NCBI GenBank assembly: GCA_017403885.1
Contig: JAFRDM010000021.1
Location: forward strand, 16,139 to 80,138
Length of the DNA: 64,000 nucleotides
Direction: 5' to 3'
DNA from: Oscillospiraceae bacterium
Lineage (GTDB): Bacteria; Bacillota; Clostridia; Oscillospirales; Oscillospiraceae
In this document: in pieces, positions 25,206-32,301 of the stretch
Layout of the letters: each line of letters begins with the position of its first letter
Numbering within the stretch: the first letter of the stretch is position 1
The notes under the pieces: generated by a model
Seen by the model: the letters and a program-made list of their open reading frames with translations, nothing else
Told to the model about the DNA's origin: nothing
The model's database searches: none
Translations under genes and position numbers: made by a program

Positions 25206-25260
25206 ACGCTATATAGTTCAGTATAACATATGATCCGGCGCTTGACCACTATAAATTGAG
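25206..25260 (-). promoter_or_regulatory. Candidate NrdR boxes and -10 upstream of nrdR
   Basis: Two AT-rich semi-palindromes resembling the NrdR box (ACACTATATaTTGTGT type): one around CACGCTATATAGTTCA (25205-25220) and one around CCACTATAAATTGA (25246-25259), with CTATA cores 40 bases apart. A minus-strand TATACT lies between them without a good -35. Autoregulation is plausible; the usual pair spacing is nearer 31 bases. Confidence 0.35.
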
Positions 25261-25275
25261 AAAAAGATCGGAAAA

Positions 25276-25305
25276 AATCAGGCCCTCCGCGGCCTCGCGG
25301 AGGGC
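25276..25305 (-). terminator. Terminator of the hexokinase gene
   Basis: Perfect 10-base GC stem (25282-25291/25296-25305), loop GCCT, followed on the minus strand by a T6 run (25273-25278 region). Confidence 0.9.
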
Positions 25306-25327
25306 TTGGAATCAAAGTTATGTAAAC

Positions 25328-26593
25328 CTACTTGTTGAGCAGCACCGCAGCGGCCGCTCCGGGCAGCGTCGTCTCGTAGCCGACGGTCAGCTCAAGCCGC
25401 CGGCCGAGGACGCCGCATGCGTATTCATCAAGGTATTTTTCCAGCAGCGGGCGGAAATGACGGCTTTTCTGCACGAGCGAGCCCTCGGCACAGACACAGA
25501 TCGGTTTGTCCTCTCCCTCTCCGGTCAGCAGGGCGATGGCCGCAAGGTTGCAGCACATGCAGCGCGCCGAGCGGTCAAATAAAGCCAGACAGACCTCCTG
25601 CATAAAGCGCGCCTCGTCCGCCGTCACGCCCAGCTCGTCCTGCGCCTCGCCGCTCGCCCAACGGTCGACCGCGGAGGCGTCGTAGCTGCCGAGCGCCTCG
25701 ATCTTTTGCAGGCAGGCCTCCGAAAGCACGCCCTCGTCGGCGGCGGCGCGGAAAATCTTGCGGCTCAGCGCGCCGAGGTAGACGCCCGAGGTCATCTTTT
25801 CAAGATGCTTCAACCCGGGATTGTTGCTCTCGCTGTCCAGCTCCAGATCAAAGTCGCCGCGCGGGAATCCGTCGTACAGGCCGGACTCTATGTTGACGAT
25901 CACGCCGTCCTTTCCGGCCGCATGCAGCTTGCCGATCTTCTCCAGCGGGACGATGCAGCAGGTGTTGGTCCCCGTGCCGTTGATCTGGCCGATGAAGCCG
26001 CTGTATTTGTCCTTGTCGAGCGTGGCGGAAACGCCCAGCAGAACGGCGGCCGTATCGTTCAGGATCACGGCGCTCTTGCCGCTGCAGCCTCGGCGCGAAA
26101 GCTCTCCGATCAGCGAGGCGCCGACCAGCTTGCCTTCCGAGCCGGTTACGACCACTTCCTTGTCGATGCGGATCACGCGGCCGTCGATCTCGGGCGTGAT
26201 GTCCGCCGAGTAGGAAAAGCAAAAGCCGATCTTGTCCGCGCGGTCCATATAGGGCATGACCGCGTCGGCGACGAAGGAGATGAACTCTTCCCAGGTGGCG
26301 CTGCGGCCTATGCCGGGCATCGGCATCTTTTTCAGTTCGCTGATCTCGCAGCCAGCTTCGGTAAAGCGGGCCAGCGCGCAGCGGAAGTTGGTCCCGCCCG
26401 CGTCGATCACGACGGCAGGCTCGCCGCGCGGCACGGCGCCGCTGTTTTTCAGATAGGTCGGGATCATCGGAAGCGTGCATCCCTCGGCAGCGAGGCCCTC
26501 CGCCATGCAGCGGGCCATCTTCGGCGCGTACTCGGCCGGGTCGATCCGCTCGGGCGACATGCCGTGGCGGGCAAGAAAATCCTGTGCTTTCAT
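25328..26593 (-). CDS. Eukaryotic-type hexokinase
   Basis: Sugar kinase of the hexokinase fold (both halves of the eukaryotic hexokinase family, not ROK or Glk), 421 residues. The phosphate-1 loop is VIDAGGTNFRCALARF, the sugar-binding segment FSYSADITPEIDG, then ILNDTAAVLLG (phosphate-2), GTGTNTCC, ESGLYDGFPRGDFD and the adenosine region CVCAEGSLVQKS. It probably phosphorylates glucose or other hexoses at the 6-position. It has its own terminator; the spacer behind it holds the terminator of the SPFH operon, so its promoter must lie within about 30 bases and is not obvious. Confidence 0.9.
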   Translation of the reverse strand: MKAQDFLARHGMSPERIDPAEYAPKMARCMAEGLAAEGCTLPMIPTYLKNSGAVPRGEPAVVIDAGGTNFRCALARFTEAGCEISELKKMPMPGIGRSATWEEFISFVADAVMPYMDRADKIGFCFSYSADITPEIDGRVIRIDKEVVVTGSEGKLVGASLIGELSRRGCSGKSAVILNDTAAVLLGVSATLDKDKYSGFIGQINGTGTNTCCIVPLEKIGKLHAAGKDGVIVNIESGLYDGFPRGDFDLELDSESNNPGLKHLEKMTSGVYLGALSRKIFRAAADEGVLSEACLQKIEALGSYDASAVDRWASGEAQDELGVTADEARFMQEVCLALFDRSARCMCCNLAAIALLTGEGEDKPICVCAEGSLVQKSRHFRPLLEKYLDEYACGVLGRRLELTVGYETTLPGAAAAVLLNK

Positions 26594-26615
26594 TTCACAT
26601 TCTCACTTTTTTCAA

Positions 26616-26651
26616 TGAAAAATACCGGCAGGGGAAAGGCTGCCGGTATTT
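26616..26651 (-). terminator. Terminator of the nfeD-SPFH operon
   Basis: Perfect 12-base stem 26620-26631/26640-26651, followed on the minus strand by TTTTT. Confidence 0.85.
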
Positions 26652-26662
26652 CTCGGAATGAA

Positions 26663-27544
26663 TTACTTCTTGACAGACTCGATCACGCCCTCGGCGAGGC
26701 CGGCAAGACCCTGGATCTCGCTGGGGATGATGATCTTGGTGGCGGTGCCGTTCGCGGCGGCGGCAAAGGCCTCGAGCGCCTTGATGCGCAGCACGGCCTC
26801 GGACGGCGCGGACTCGTTGATCAGACGGATGCCTTCGGCGGTGGCGGTCTGGACCTTCAGGATGGCCTGGGCCTCGCCTTCGGCCTCGAGGATCTGCTGC
26901 TGCTTCTTGGCGTCGGCGCGCAGGATCGCGGATTCCTTTTCGCCTTCGGCCTCGAGGATCGCGGCGCGCTTTTCGCCCTCGGCACGCAGGATGGCCTCAC
27001 GGCGTTCACGCTCGGCCTTCATCTGCTTCTCCATCGCGTTCTGGATCTCCTTGGGCGGGAGGATGTTCTTGAGCTCGACGCGGTTGACCTTGATGCCCCA
27101 GGGGTCGGTCGCCTCGTCGAGGATGGAGCGCATCTTCGAGTTGATGATATCGCGGCTGGTCAGGCACTGGTCCAGCTCGAGATCGCCGATGATGTTACGC
27201 AGCGTCGTGGCCGAAAGGTTCTCGATGGCGACCATGGGCTGCTCGATACCGTAGGTAAAGAGCTTCGGATCGGTGATCTGGAAATAGACGACCGTGTCGA
27301 TCTGCATCGTGACGTTATCCTTGGTGATAACGGGCTGGGGCGGGAAATCGGCGACCTGCTCCTTCAGGGAGACGATCTTGGCCACGCGGTCGATGAAAGG
27401 CATCTTCACGTGGAGACCGACGTTCCAGGTCTCTTTATAAGCGCCCAGACGCTCGATGACAAAGGCGCGCGCCTGCTGGACGACGCGGATGTTGACGACG
27501 ACAAGAATGATTGCGATGACGGCGATGATGATGATTGCTACCAT
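26663..27544 (-). CDS. SPFH/Band 7 (stomatin, slipin-like) membrane protein
   Basis: Stomatin-family scaffold protein, 293 residues. One N-terminal membrane helix (residues 2-20), then the SPFH domain (QARAFVIERLGAYKETWNVG, DFPPQPVITKDNVTMQIDTV, LRNIIGDLELDQCLTSRD). A long Ala/Glu-rich helical region of near-repeats of RAEGEKxAAIL (about residues 175-235) gives the oligomerisation coiled coil, followed by a hydrophobic tail. Such proteins form membrane microdomain assemblies and influence membrane proteases. Paired with nfeD 15 bases upstream, the classic stomatin operon. Strong AGGAGG start site. Confidence 0.95.
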   Translation of the reverse strand: MVAIIIIAVIAIILVVVNIRVVQQARAFVIERLGAYKETWNVGLHVKMPFIDRVAKIVSLKEQVADFPPQPVITKDNVTMQIDTVVYFQITDPKLFTYGIEQPMVAIENLSATTLRNIIGDLELDQCLTSRDIINSKMRSILDEATDPWGIKVNRVELKNILPPKEIQNAMEKQMKAERERREAILRAEGEKRAAILEAEGEKESAILRADAKKQQQILEAEGEAQAILKVQTATAEGIRLINESAPSEAVLRIKALEAFAAAANGTATKIIIPSEIQGLAGLAEGVIESVKK

Positions 27545-27559
27545 GATGATACCTCCTGT

Positions 27560-28009
27560 TTATTCTTTCGTTCTGACGATCAGCTTGACTCCCTCGATCC
27601 GCTCTACGACGGCGACGGAATCCTTTTCGATGATCCTCTCCGGATCGTCGGCGCGCGCGGTCCAGACCTTTCCGCCGACGGATACCGCTCCGGTCCCGTG
27701 CAGCTTATCGATGGTCTCGGTGACGATGCATTCCTGTCCGATGAGCATGTCGGCGTTGGTCGCCTGTGTGCGGGAGTTGACGTATTTCTTTGCCAGCGGT
27801 CTTGTAAGGACAAGCGCCAGCACGGAAATAACGATAAACCAGACGGCCTGCAGCCAGACCTGCGCGCCGAGCAGTGCGGAGATCAGGGCGGCCAGCGCGC
27901 CGAGAGCGAACCAGATCGACACCAGCCCGGGCGCGATGCCCTCGACGACCAGGAAGCCGATCATCAGCACGACCCAAAGGGCCGTCATGCCATGGAATCC
28001 TTCGAACAT
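27560..28009 (-). CDS. NfeD family membrane protein
   Basis: Short-form NfeD, 149 residues: four hydrophobic segments in the first 80 residues and a C-terminal OB-fold (about 85-149, with MLIGQECIVTETIDKLHGTG and VGGKVWTARADD). NfeD partners SPFH proteins in one operon and is thought to anchor or regulate them. A near-consensus promoter lies 37 bases upstream. Confidence 0.93.
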   Translation of the reverse strand: MFEGFHGMTALWVVLMIGFLVVEGIAPGLVSIWFALGALAALISALLGAQVWLQAVWFIVISVLALVLTRPLAKKYVNSRTQATNADMLIGQECIVTETIDKLHGTGAVSVGGKVWTARADDPERIIEKDSVAVVERIEGVKLIVRTKE

Positions 28010-28045
28010 GATACTCTTCCTCCTTCCGTCTTTCAGCTTGATTGT

Positions 28046-28074
28046 ATTATATCCTCTCCTCCGCCATTCCGCAA
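28046..28074 (-). promoter_or_regulatory. Promoter of nfeD-SPFH
   Basis: Minus strand TTGCGG (28069-28074), 17-base spacer, TATAAT (28046-28051). Confidence 0.78.
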
Positions 28075-28150
28075 GGGGCTTATGCGCGGTTTAGCTCTTT
28101 CTATTTTGCGCAGCTTTCCGAAAAAATCACATCCATTTCCACTTTTATCC

Positions 28151-28179
28151 TTTACTTTTACAAATTAAAGTGGTAAGAT
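28151..28179 (+). promoter_or_regulatory. Possible promoter of the yerC-like gene
   Basis: TTTACT (28151-28156), 17-base spacer, TAAGAT (28174-28179), 40 bases before the start codon. The -35 match is weak. Confidence 0.5.
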
Positions 28180-28218
28180 GTTAATGCATAATATGAAATC
28201 TGTTTACGGAGGCCCGCT

Positions 28219-28524
28219 ATGAACAAACTCCCGAAGAAACCCCGCAGCGAAGATATGTACAAGGCCATCCTCACGCTCCGCGATGTGGACGAGTGCATGA
28301 AGTTTTTCGACGATCTCTGCACCGTATCCGAGCTGCTGGCCATGGAGCAGCGCTATAACGTGGCCGTGTGTCTGGACAAGGGCATGATCTATAACGACAT
28401 TCTGGCCGAAACGGGCGCCTCCAGCGCCACGATCAGCCGCGTCAACCGCTCGCTGCAGTACGGCCGCGGCGGCTATGAGATCGTCTTCTCCCGTCTCGGC
28501 GGGACGGAGGAAGAAGAGGCATGA
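28219..28524 (+). CDS. YerC/YecD family TrpR-related DNA-binding protein
   Basis: Small DNA-binding protein of 101 residues related to the Trp repressor fold. It has FFDDLCTVSELLAMEQRYNV and the helix-turn-helix ILAETGASSATISRVNRSL, typical of YerC. Its regulon is unknown. The start is ATG 28219 with ACGGAGG 8 bases upstream. It overlaps the methyltransferase gene by 4 bases. Confidence 0.93.
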   Translation: MNKLPKKPRSEDMYKAILTLRDVDECMKFFDDLCTVSELLAMEQRYNVAVCLDKGMIYNDILAETGASSATISRVNRSLQYGRGGYEIVFSRLGGTEEEEA

Positions 28525-29249
28525 ACTGCTACGGACCGCTTGCGGCGTGGTATGACGCGCTGACGGGCGACGTTCCCTACGACAGCTTCGCGGACTATTA
28601 CGAGGCGGAATTCGCGCGCGACGGCGGCGAATTCCGCCTTCTGCTGGACCTCTGCTGCGGAACGGGAACGCTGACGGCCGCGCTCTGCCGCCGCGGCTAT
28701 GAGATGATCGCCGCCGACCGCTCGGAGGAGATGCTGATGGAGGCGCGGGAAAAATGCGCCTCGCTCTCTCCCGCCCCGCTGTTCGTCTGCCAGAGCGCGC
28801 AGGAGCTGGATCTCTACGGCACGGTGGACGCCGCCCTCTGTTCGCTCGACGGGATCAACTATCTCCCGCCCGGTGATCTCGGCGAGGTGTTCCGCCGCCT
28901 GCATCTTTTCATCCGTCCCGGCGGATTGTTGATCTTCGACGTCAAATCTCCGGAAAGCCTGCGCGCAATGGACGGCAGCGTCTCCGTGGACGAGGACGAG
29001 GATCTGCTCTGCCTTTGGCGCGCGGATTACGACCGTGAGGAGGACTGTCTCGTCTACGGCATGGATCTCTTCGAGCGCGAGGGCGAGCTGTGGCGGCGCA
29101 GCGGCGAGGAGCATGTGGAATACGCCCATGAGCGCGATTTCCTGCGCCGGGAGCTCGAGAAACGCGGCTTTGAAGCGATCGGCTTCGACGAGCACGGTCC
29201 GCAGGGCGAGCTCGGCCGCGTTTTCGTCAGGGCCAGACGTAAGGAATGA
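28521..29249 (+). CDS. Class I SAM-dependent methyltransferase
   Basis: Rossmann-fold methyltransferase of 242 residues. Motif I is LLDLCCGTGTLTAAL, the acidic end of strand 2 IAADRSEEML, and motif IV region DAALCSLDGINYL. The N-terminus YGPLAAWYDALTGDVPYDSFADY (quoted only in part elsewhere) is typical of a widespread Firmicutes family of unassigned substrate. Co-translated with the YerC-like gene and followed 12 bases later by hslO. Confidence 0.88.
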   Translation: MNCYGPLAAWYDALTGDVPYDSFADYYEAEFARDGGEFRLLLDLCCGTGTLTAALCRRGYEMIAADRSEEMLMEAREKCASLSPAPLFVCQSAQELDLYGTVDAALCSLDGINYLPPGDLGEVFRRLHLFIRPGGLLIFDVKSPESLRAMDGSVSVDEDEDLLCLWRADYDREEDCLVYGMDLFEREGELWRRSGEEHVEYAHERDFLRRELEKRGFEAIGFDEHGPQGELGRVFVRARRKE

Positions 29250-29261
29250 GGAGGAAACGAT

Positions 29262-30131
29262 ATGGATAAGATCATACGCGCCACCGCGGCGGAGGGCTTT
29301 GTCAAAATGGCCGTTGCGGACGCGCGCGATACCGTCGAGCGCGCCCGCGTGATCCACGCCTGCAGCCCCACGGCCACGGCTGCGCTCGGCCGGACGCTGT
29401 GTGCGGCTTCCCTGCTCGGAGACGCGATGAAGGAGGAAAAGGGCAGCCTCACGATCCGCATCAACGGCGGCGGCCCGATCGGCAGCATCGTGGCCGTGTC
29501 CGACTCTCAGGGAAACGTGCGCGGCTATGTGGAAAATGCGCAGCTGCAGCTGCCTCTGCGCGAGAACGGCAAGCTGGACGTCGGCCGCGCCGTGGGACGC
29601 GACGGGATGCTGACGGTCAGCCGTGATCTCGGGCTCAAAGAGCCCTATATCGGCTCGACCGCGCTCGTCTCCGGCGAGATCGCGGAAGATCTCACAGCCT
29701 ACCTCACCGAAAGCGAGCAGGTGCCCTCGGCCTGCGCGCTGGGCGTTCTGGTCGACACAGACCGCAGCGTCAAGGCGGCGGGCGGCTTTATCGTACAGCT
29801 CATGCCCGGGGCGGACGAGGCGCTGATCCAAAAACTGGAGGACAACATCTTTCTGATGGACCAGCTCACCGCGATCCTCGCCGAGGACGGCGCGGAGACC
29901 GTCTTCGCGCAGGTGCTCAAGGGTCTGGAATACCACATTGTTTCCGAAAAGCCGATCGAGTACCGCTGCTACTGTTCCCGCGAGCGCGTCGAGGACGCCA
30001 TCCGCAGCATCGGGCCCGAAGAACTGGATGCGATCATCACCGAGGGAAAGGACGTGTCCGTCAGCTGCCAGTTCTGCGACAAGGTCTACAGCTTCACGCC
30101 CGAAGAGCTGAAAGCGCTGAGGCAGGAATAA
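29262..30131 (+). CDS. hslO: Redox-regulated chaperone Hsp33
   Basis: Holdase activated by oxidative unfolding, 289 residues. The C-terminal zinc site is complete: YRCYCSRERVEDA (CxC) and SVSCQFCDKVYSF (CxxC). The N-terminal domain includes LTIRINGGGPIGSIVAVSDS and the linker region is normal length. GAGGAGG precedes the start. Last gene of the yerC-methyltransferase-hslO operon; several hairpins follow. Confidence 0.97.
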   Translation: MDKIIRATAAEGFVKMAVADARDTVERARVIHACSPTATAALGRTLCAASLLGDAMKEEKGSLTIRINGGGPIGSIVAVSDSQGNVRGYVENAQLQLPLRENGKLDVGRAVGRDGMLTVSRDLGLKEPYIGSTALVSGEIAEDLTAYLTESEQVPSACALGVLVDTDRSVKAAGGFIVQLMPGADEALIQKLEDNIFLMDQLTAILAEDGAETVFAQVLKGLEYHIVSEKPIEYRCYCSRERVEDAIRSIGPEELDAIITEGKDVSVSCQFCDKVYSFTPEELKALRQE

Positions 30132-30135
30132 AAGC

Positions 30136-30187
30136 CGCCGCAGGCGACACGAGGCCTGCGGCGATCCATTGCGCGCCGAAGGCGCGC
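30136..30187 (+). repeat. Two consecutive hairpins behind hslO
   Basis: A 10-base perfect stem (30136-30145/30154-30163) and a 7-base GC stem (30171-30177/30181-30187). Neither has a T-run; they precede the bidirectional terminator. Confidence 0.6.
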
Positions 30188-30233
30188 CTCCAAAAAGAGA
30201 GCATCCTTTCGGATGCTCTCTTTTTGGAGGCGC
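30184..30233. terminator. Bidirectional terminator between hslO and the tRNA operon
   Basis: Long stem (30184-30206/30211-30233, loop TTTC) with A5 and T5 tracts on the two arms, so it can end hslO transcripts on the plus strand and the tRNA transcript on the minus strand. The outer part of the right arm is the 3' end of tRNA-Cys. Confidence 0.85.
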
Positions 30234-30300
30234 CACCCGGATTTGAACCGGGGCAGTCGCGGATGTGCAGTCCGCTGCCTTACCACTTGGCTATGGCGCC
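30225..30300 (-). tRNA. tRNA-Cys (GCA)
   Basis: 76 bases including encoded CCA. Acceptor GGCGCC pairs with GGCGCC; anticodon GCA in CTGCACA; T-loop GGTTCAAATCC. Last of four tRNAs on this transcript. Confidence 0.95.
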
Positions 30301-30310
30301 GGGTATCAGA

Positions 30311-30338
30311 AAAGAGGGCTTGCGCAAAACCCTCTTTT
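30311..30338 (-). terminator. Hairpin between tRNA-Gly and tRNA-Cys
   Basis: Nine-base arms (30311-30319/30330-30338) ending in TTTT on the minus strand. It may be a partial terminator or a processing element that lowers tRNA-Cys output. Confidence 0.5.
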
Positions 30339-30345
30339 CTTTTTG

Positions 30346-30421
30346 TGGAGCGGCCTACGAGGCTCGAACTCGCTACCTCCACCTTGGCAAGGTGGCGCTC
30401 TACCAGATGAGCTAAGGCCGC
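30346..30421 (-). tRNA. tRNA-Gly (GCC)
   Basis: 76 bases with encoded CCA. Anticodon GCC in CTTGCCAAGG; T-loop GTTCGAGCC; D-arm TTAGCTCATCTGGTAGAGC. Confidence 0.96.
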
Positions 30422-30424
30422 AGA

Positions 30425-30500
<76 letters not shown>

Positions 30501-30515
30501 AAATAAATATGGAGA

Positions 30516-30592
30516 TGGTGGGAACAACTGGACTCGAACCAGTGACCCCCTGCTTGTAAGGCAGGTGCTCTAACCAGCTGAGCTATGCTCCC
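30516..30592 (-). tRNA. tRNA-Val (TAC)
   Basis: 77 bases with encoded CCA. Anticodon TAC in CTTACAAG; T-loop GGTTCGAGTCC; D-arm TAGCTCAGCTGGTTAGAGC. First tRNA of the transcript. Confidence 0.96.
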
Positions 30593-30608
30593 GCGCGACA
30601 GCTTTGTT

Positions 30609-30637
30609 ATAATACTAAATTATCGCATACTTGTCAA
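30609..30637 (-). promoter_or_regulatory. Promoter of the tRNA operon
   Basis: Minus strand TTGACA (30632-30637), 17-base spacer, TATTAT (30609-30614), 17 bases before tRNA-Val. The rest of the gap to the sortase gene (30640-30810) holds no gene; it is T-rich, then ordinary. Confidence 0.88.
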
Positions 30638-30775
30638 TATCCCAAAACGATTTTTTCACTTTTTTCGCCCTCCCGCCCCGAAAAGGCCCGGCAGAGCGTT
30701 TGTCTCGCTCCGATATCAAATATGAAGAATCATTAGATTTCCGCTCAGGCTCTTCCCTTTTTCGTCAATTGCATG

Positions 30776-30781
30776 TATAAT
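30776..30781 (+). promoter_or_regulatory. -10 box for the sortase gene
   Basis: TATAAT 30 bases before the start codon; no convincing -35 at 16-18 bases upstream. Confidence 0.45.
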
Positions 30782-30810
30782 GCGCATAGTTTTTTCGGAG
30801 GTCGCGTAGA

Positions 30811-31659
30811 ATGAAGAGATCGCGCAGACTGAAAAAAATCCGGCGGACGATCCTCGCCCTGCTGTGCATCCTGTTCCTGGCGCTGGTCTGCTTCAGCGGA
30901 TGGAAGGTCTACTCGATCGTAAGCGGCTATAAAACGGCCGAGCGGCGCTATGACAGTCTGGCCGGGGCCGCGGTCTCCGCCGCCGTTCCGACGAAGGAAG
31001 AGGCGTCGGAGCTCTCCCCCGCCGCCTCCGCGCCGCCGGAGGAGGACGCCGCGGAGGAACAGCCTCATAACGAGGCCCGGCCGCTGGAGCTCTCGCCCGT
31101 TTCGGTCGATTTTGAGGTGCTGAACCGCTATGGCGGAAGGGTGATCGGCTGGCTTTATCTGCCGGGCACCGTCATCAATTATCCCGTCGCGCAGAGCGGA
31201 GACAACGAATACTATCTCGAGCGCTTCCTCGACGGCAGCCCCATCGCAGGCGGCACGCTCTTTGCCGATTATCTCTGCCCGTCCGACTTTTCCGGGCGGA
31301 ACACCATCATATACGGTCACAATATGAAGGACGGCTCGATGTTCGCGCTGATCGACGATTATGGCGATCCGGGCTTTTTCGACGCCCATCCCGTCATGTA
31401 TCTCAACACCCCGGATCGGAATTACCGCATCGACATCTTCAGCTGCTTTACCACCGACCCCGAGTCCTTCGTCTATTCCACCGCCTTTTCCTCGGACGAG
31501 GACTACGCTTCGTTTCTGCGCTCGCTGCTCGACTGTTCCGAGATCGACTGCCGGATCGAGCCGTCTCCCGAAAGCCGCATCGTGACGCTGTCGACCTGCA
31601 CCTACAGCGGCGAGGACGTCCGTTTCGTCGTCTGCGGCACGCTGACGGAGATCGAATAA
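30811..31659 (+). CDS. srtB: Class B sortase
   Basis: Membrane-anchored transpeptidase that joins surface proteins to the cell wall, 282 residues. Basic N-terminus and one membrane helix (about 13-34), then a Pro/Ala/Glu-rich linker to about residue 95, then the catalytic domain. The triad is visible: His in IIYGHNMKDGSMF, Cys in VTLSTCTYSG and Arg in EDVRFVVCGTL. The class B pattern includes VIGWLYLPGTVINYPVAQ and DNEYYLERFLDG. The MBG-repeat surface protein with a TGD-type tail lies about 640 bases downstream and is the obvious candidate substrate (inference). CGGAGG precedes the start. Confidence 0.95.
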   Translation: MKRSRRLKKIRRTILALLCILFLALVCFSGWKVYSIVSGYKTAERRYDSLAGAAVSAAVPTKEEASELSPAASAPPEEDAAEEQPHNEARPLELSPVSVDFEVLNRYGGRVIGWLYLPGTVINYPVAQSGDNEYYLERFLDGSPIAGGTLFADYLCPSDFSGRNTIIYGHNMKDGSMFALIDDYGDPGFFDAHPVMYLNTPDRNYRIDIFSCFTTDPESFVYSTAFSSDEDYASFLRSLLDCSEIDCRIEPSPESRIVTLSTCTYSGEDVRFVVCGTLTEIE

Positions 31660-31675
31660 ACGCCTGGAAAAAAAC

Positions 31676-31708
31676 GCTGCGGCCGCGAGGAGGACTCACG
31701 GCCGCAGC
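31676..31708 (+). terminator. Hairpin after the sortase gene
   Basis: Ten-base GC stem (31676-31685/31699-31708) with a weak T-rich continuation. Confidence 0.55.
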
Positions 31709-31716
31709 TTGTTCTA

Positions 31717-32211
31717 TTGGATAGCGAGACGCATGAGATCGATCACGGTGGGAATCCGACAGAAGAACAAATGCGTACCGATATGCATGCATTTGACCAT
31801 AAGTTCTATGCATTGGGAAAGAATCCTCTTGGCGAAATTGCGCTCTATAGGATCACGGTTGAAGATCTCTTCAGCGGAAAAGATAACCAAAATGACATGG
31901 TTTTTCACAATTTGCGATATATTGAGAAAATAGCGGATGACGTTGAAAAATCACTAAAAAACAAAACGGCCAATCCTCCAACTAGGCCCGTATCCCCGTC
32001 GGCACAACGGGGTAGGAGTCCTACAAATCTAGGAGGATCAACCGCTAGTTATACAGTAGCAGATCTTTATCAACTTGTCAAGGAATACGACAAAGAGTTC
32101 AATGTAAATCCGCATGACGAGATTGACCTTTCTTTCCTTATATATCTAAAGAACCCGCTTAAGAATTATTCAGACTTTAGCGCCTTGTTTTTGGTACGAA
32201 GAATGGTATAA
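31717..32211 (+). CDS. AT-rich orphan reading frame, hypothetical protein (possible gene remnant)
   Basis: I do not recognise this 164-residue frame. Base composition drops to roughly 40 percent GC by eye against over 60 percent on both sides, with AT-ending codons unlike its neighbours. Possible starts are TTG 31717 or ATG 31771 (110 codons shorter region aside, same frame); neither has a good ribosome binding site, so it may be the 3' end of a longer lost gene. The sequence has two similar-looking parts joined by a Pro/Ser-rich linker: LYRITVEDLFSGKDNQNDMV followed by FHNLRYIEKIADDVEKSL, and YTVADLYQLVKEYDKEFNV followed by IDLSFLIYLKNPL. No signal peptide or membrane helix. Its stop overlaps the promoter of the surface protein. 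Confidence 0.5.
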   Translation: MDSETHEIDHGGNPTEEQMRTDMHAFDHKFYALGKNPLGEIALYRITVEDLFSGKDNQNDMVFHNLRYIEKIADDVEKSLKNKTANPPTRPVSPSAQRGRSPTNLGGSTASYTVADLYQLVKEYDKEFNVNPHDEIDLSFLIYLKNPLKNYSDFSALFLVRRMV

Positions 32212-32212
32212 T
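32185..32212 (+). promoter_or_regulatory. Promoter of the MBG-repeat surface protein
   Basis: TTGTTT (32185-32190), 16-base spacer, TATAAT (32207-32212). It overlaps the end of the orphan frame and leaves a leader of about 80 bases ending in GAGGTGA, an excellent Shine-Dalgarno site. Confidence 0.7.
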
Positions 32213-32301
32213 GGGACCATGAAAATGGCGTTTCAGCTGAAATACGCAACTTTTTTCTTAAGAAACTTAAGATTTATCGCTTTTAATGAGGTGAACGTGA
32301 C

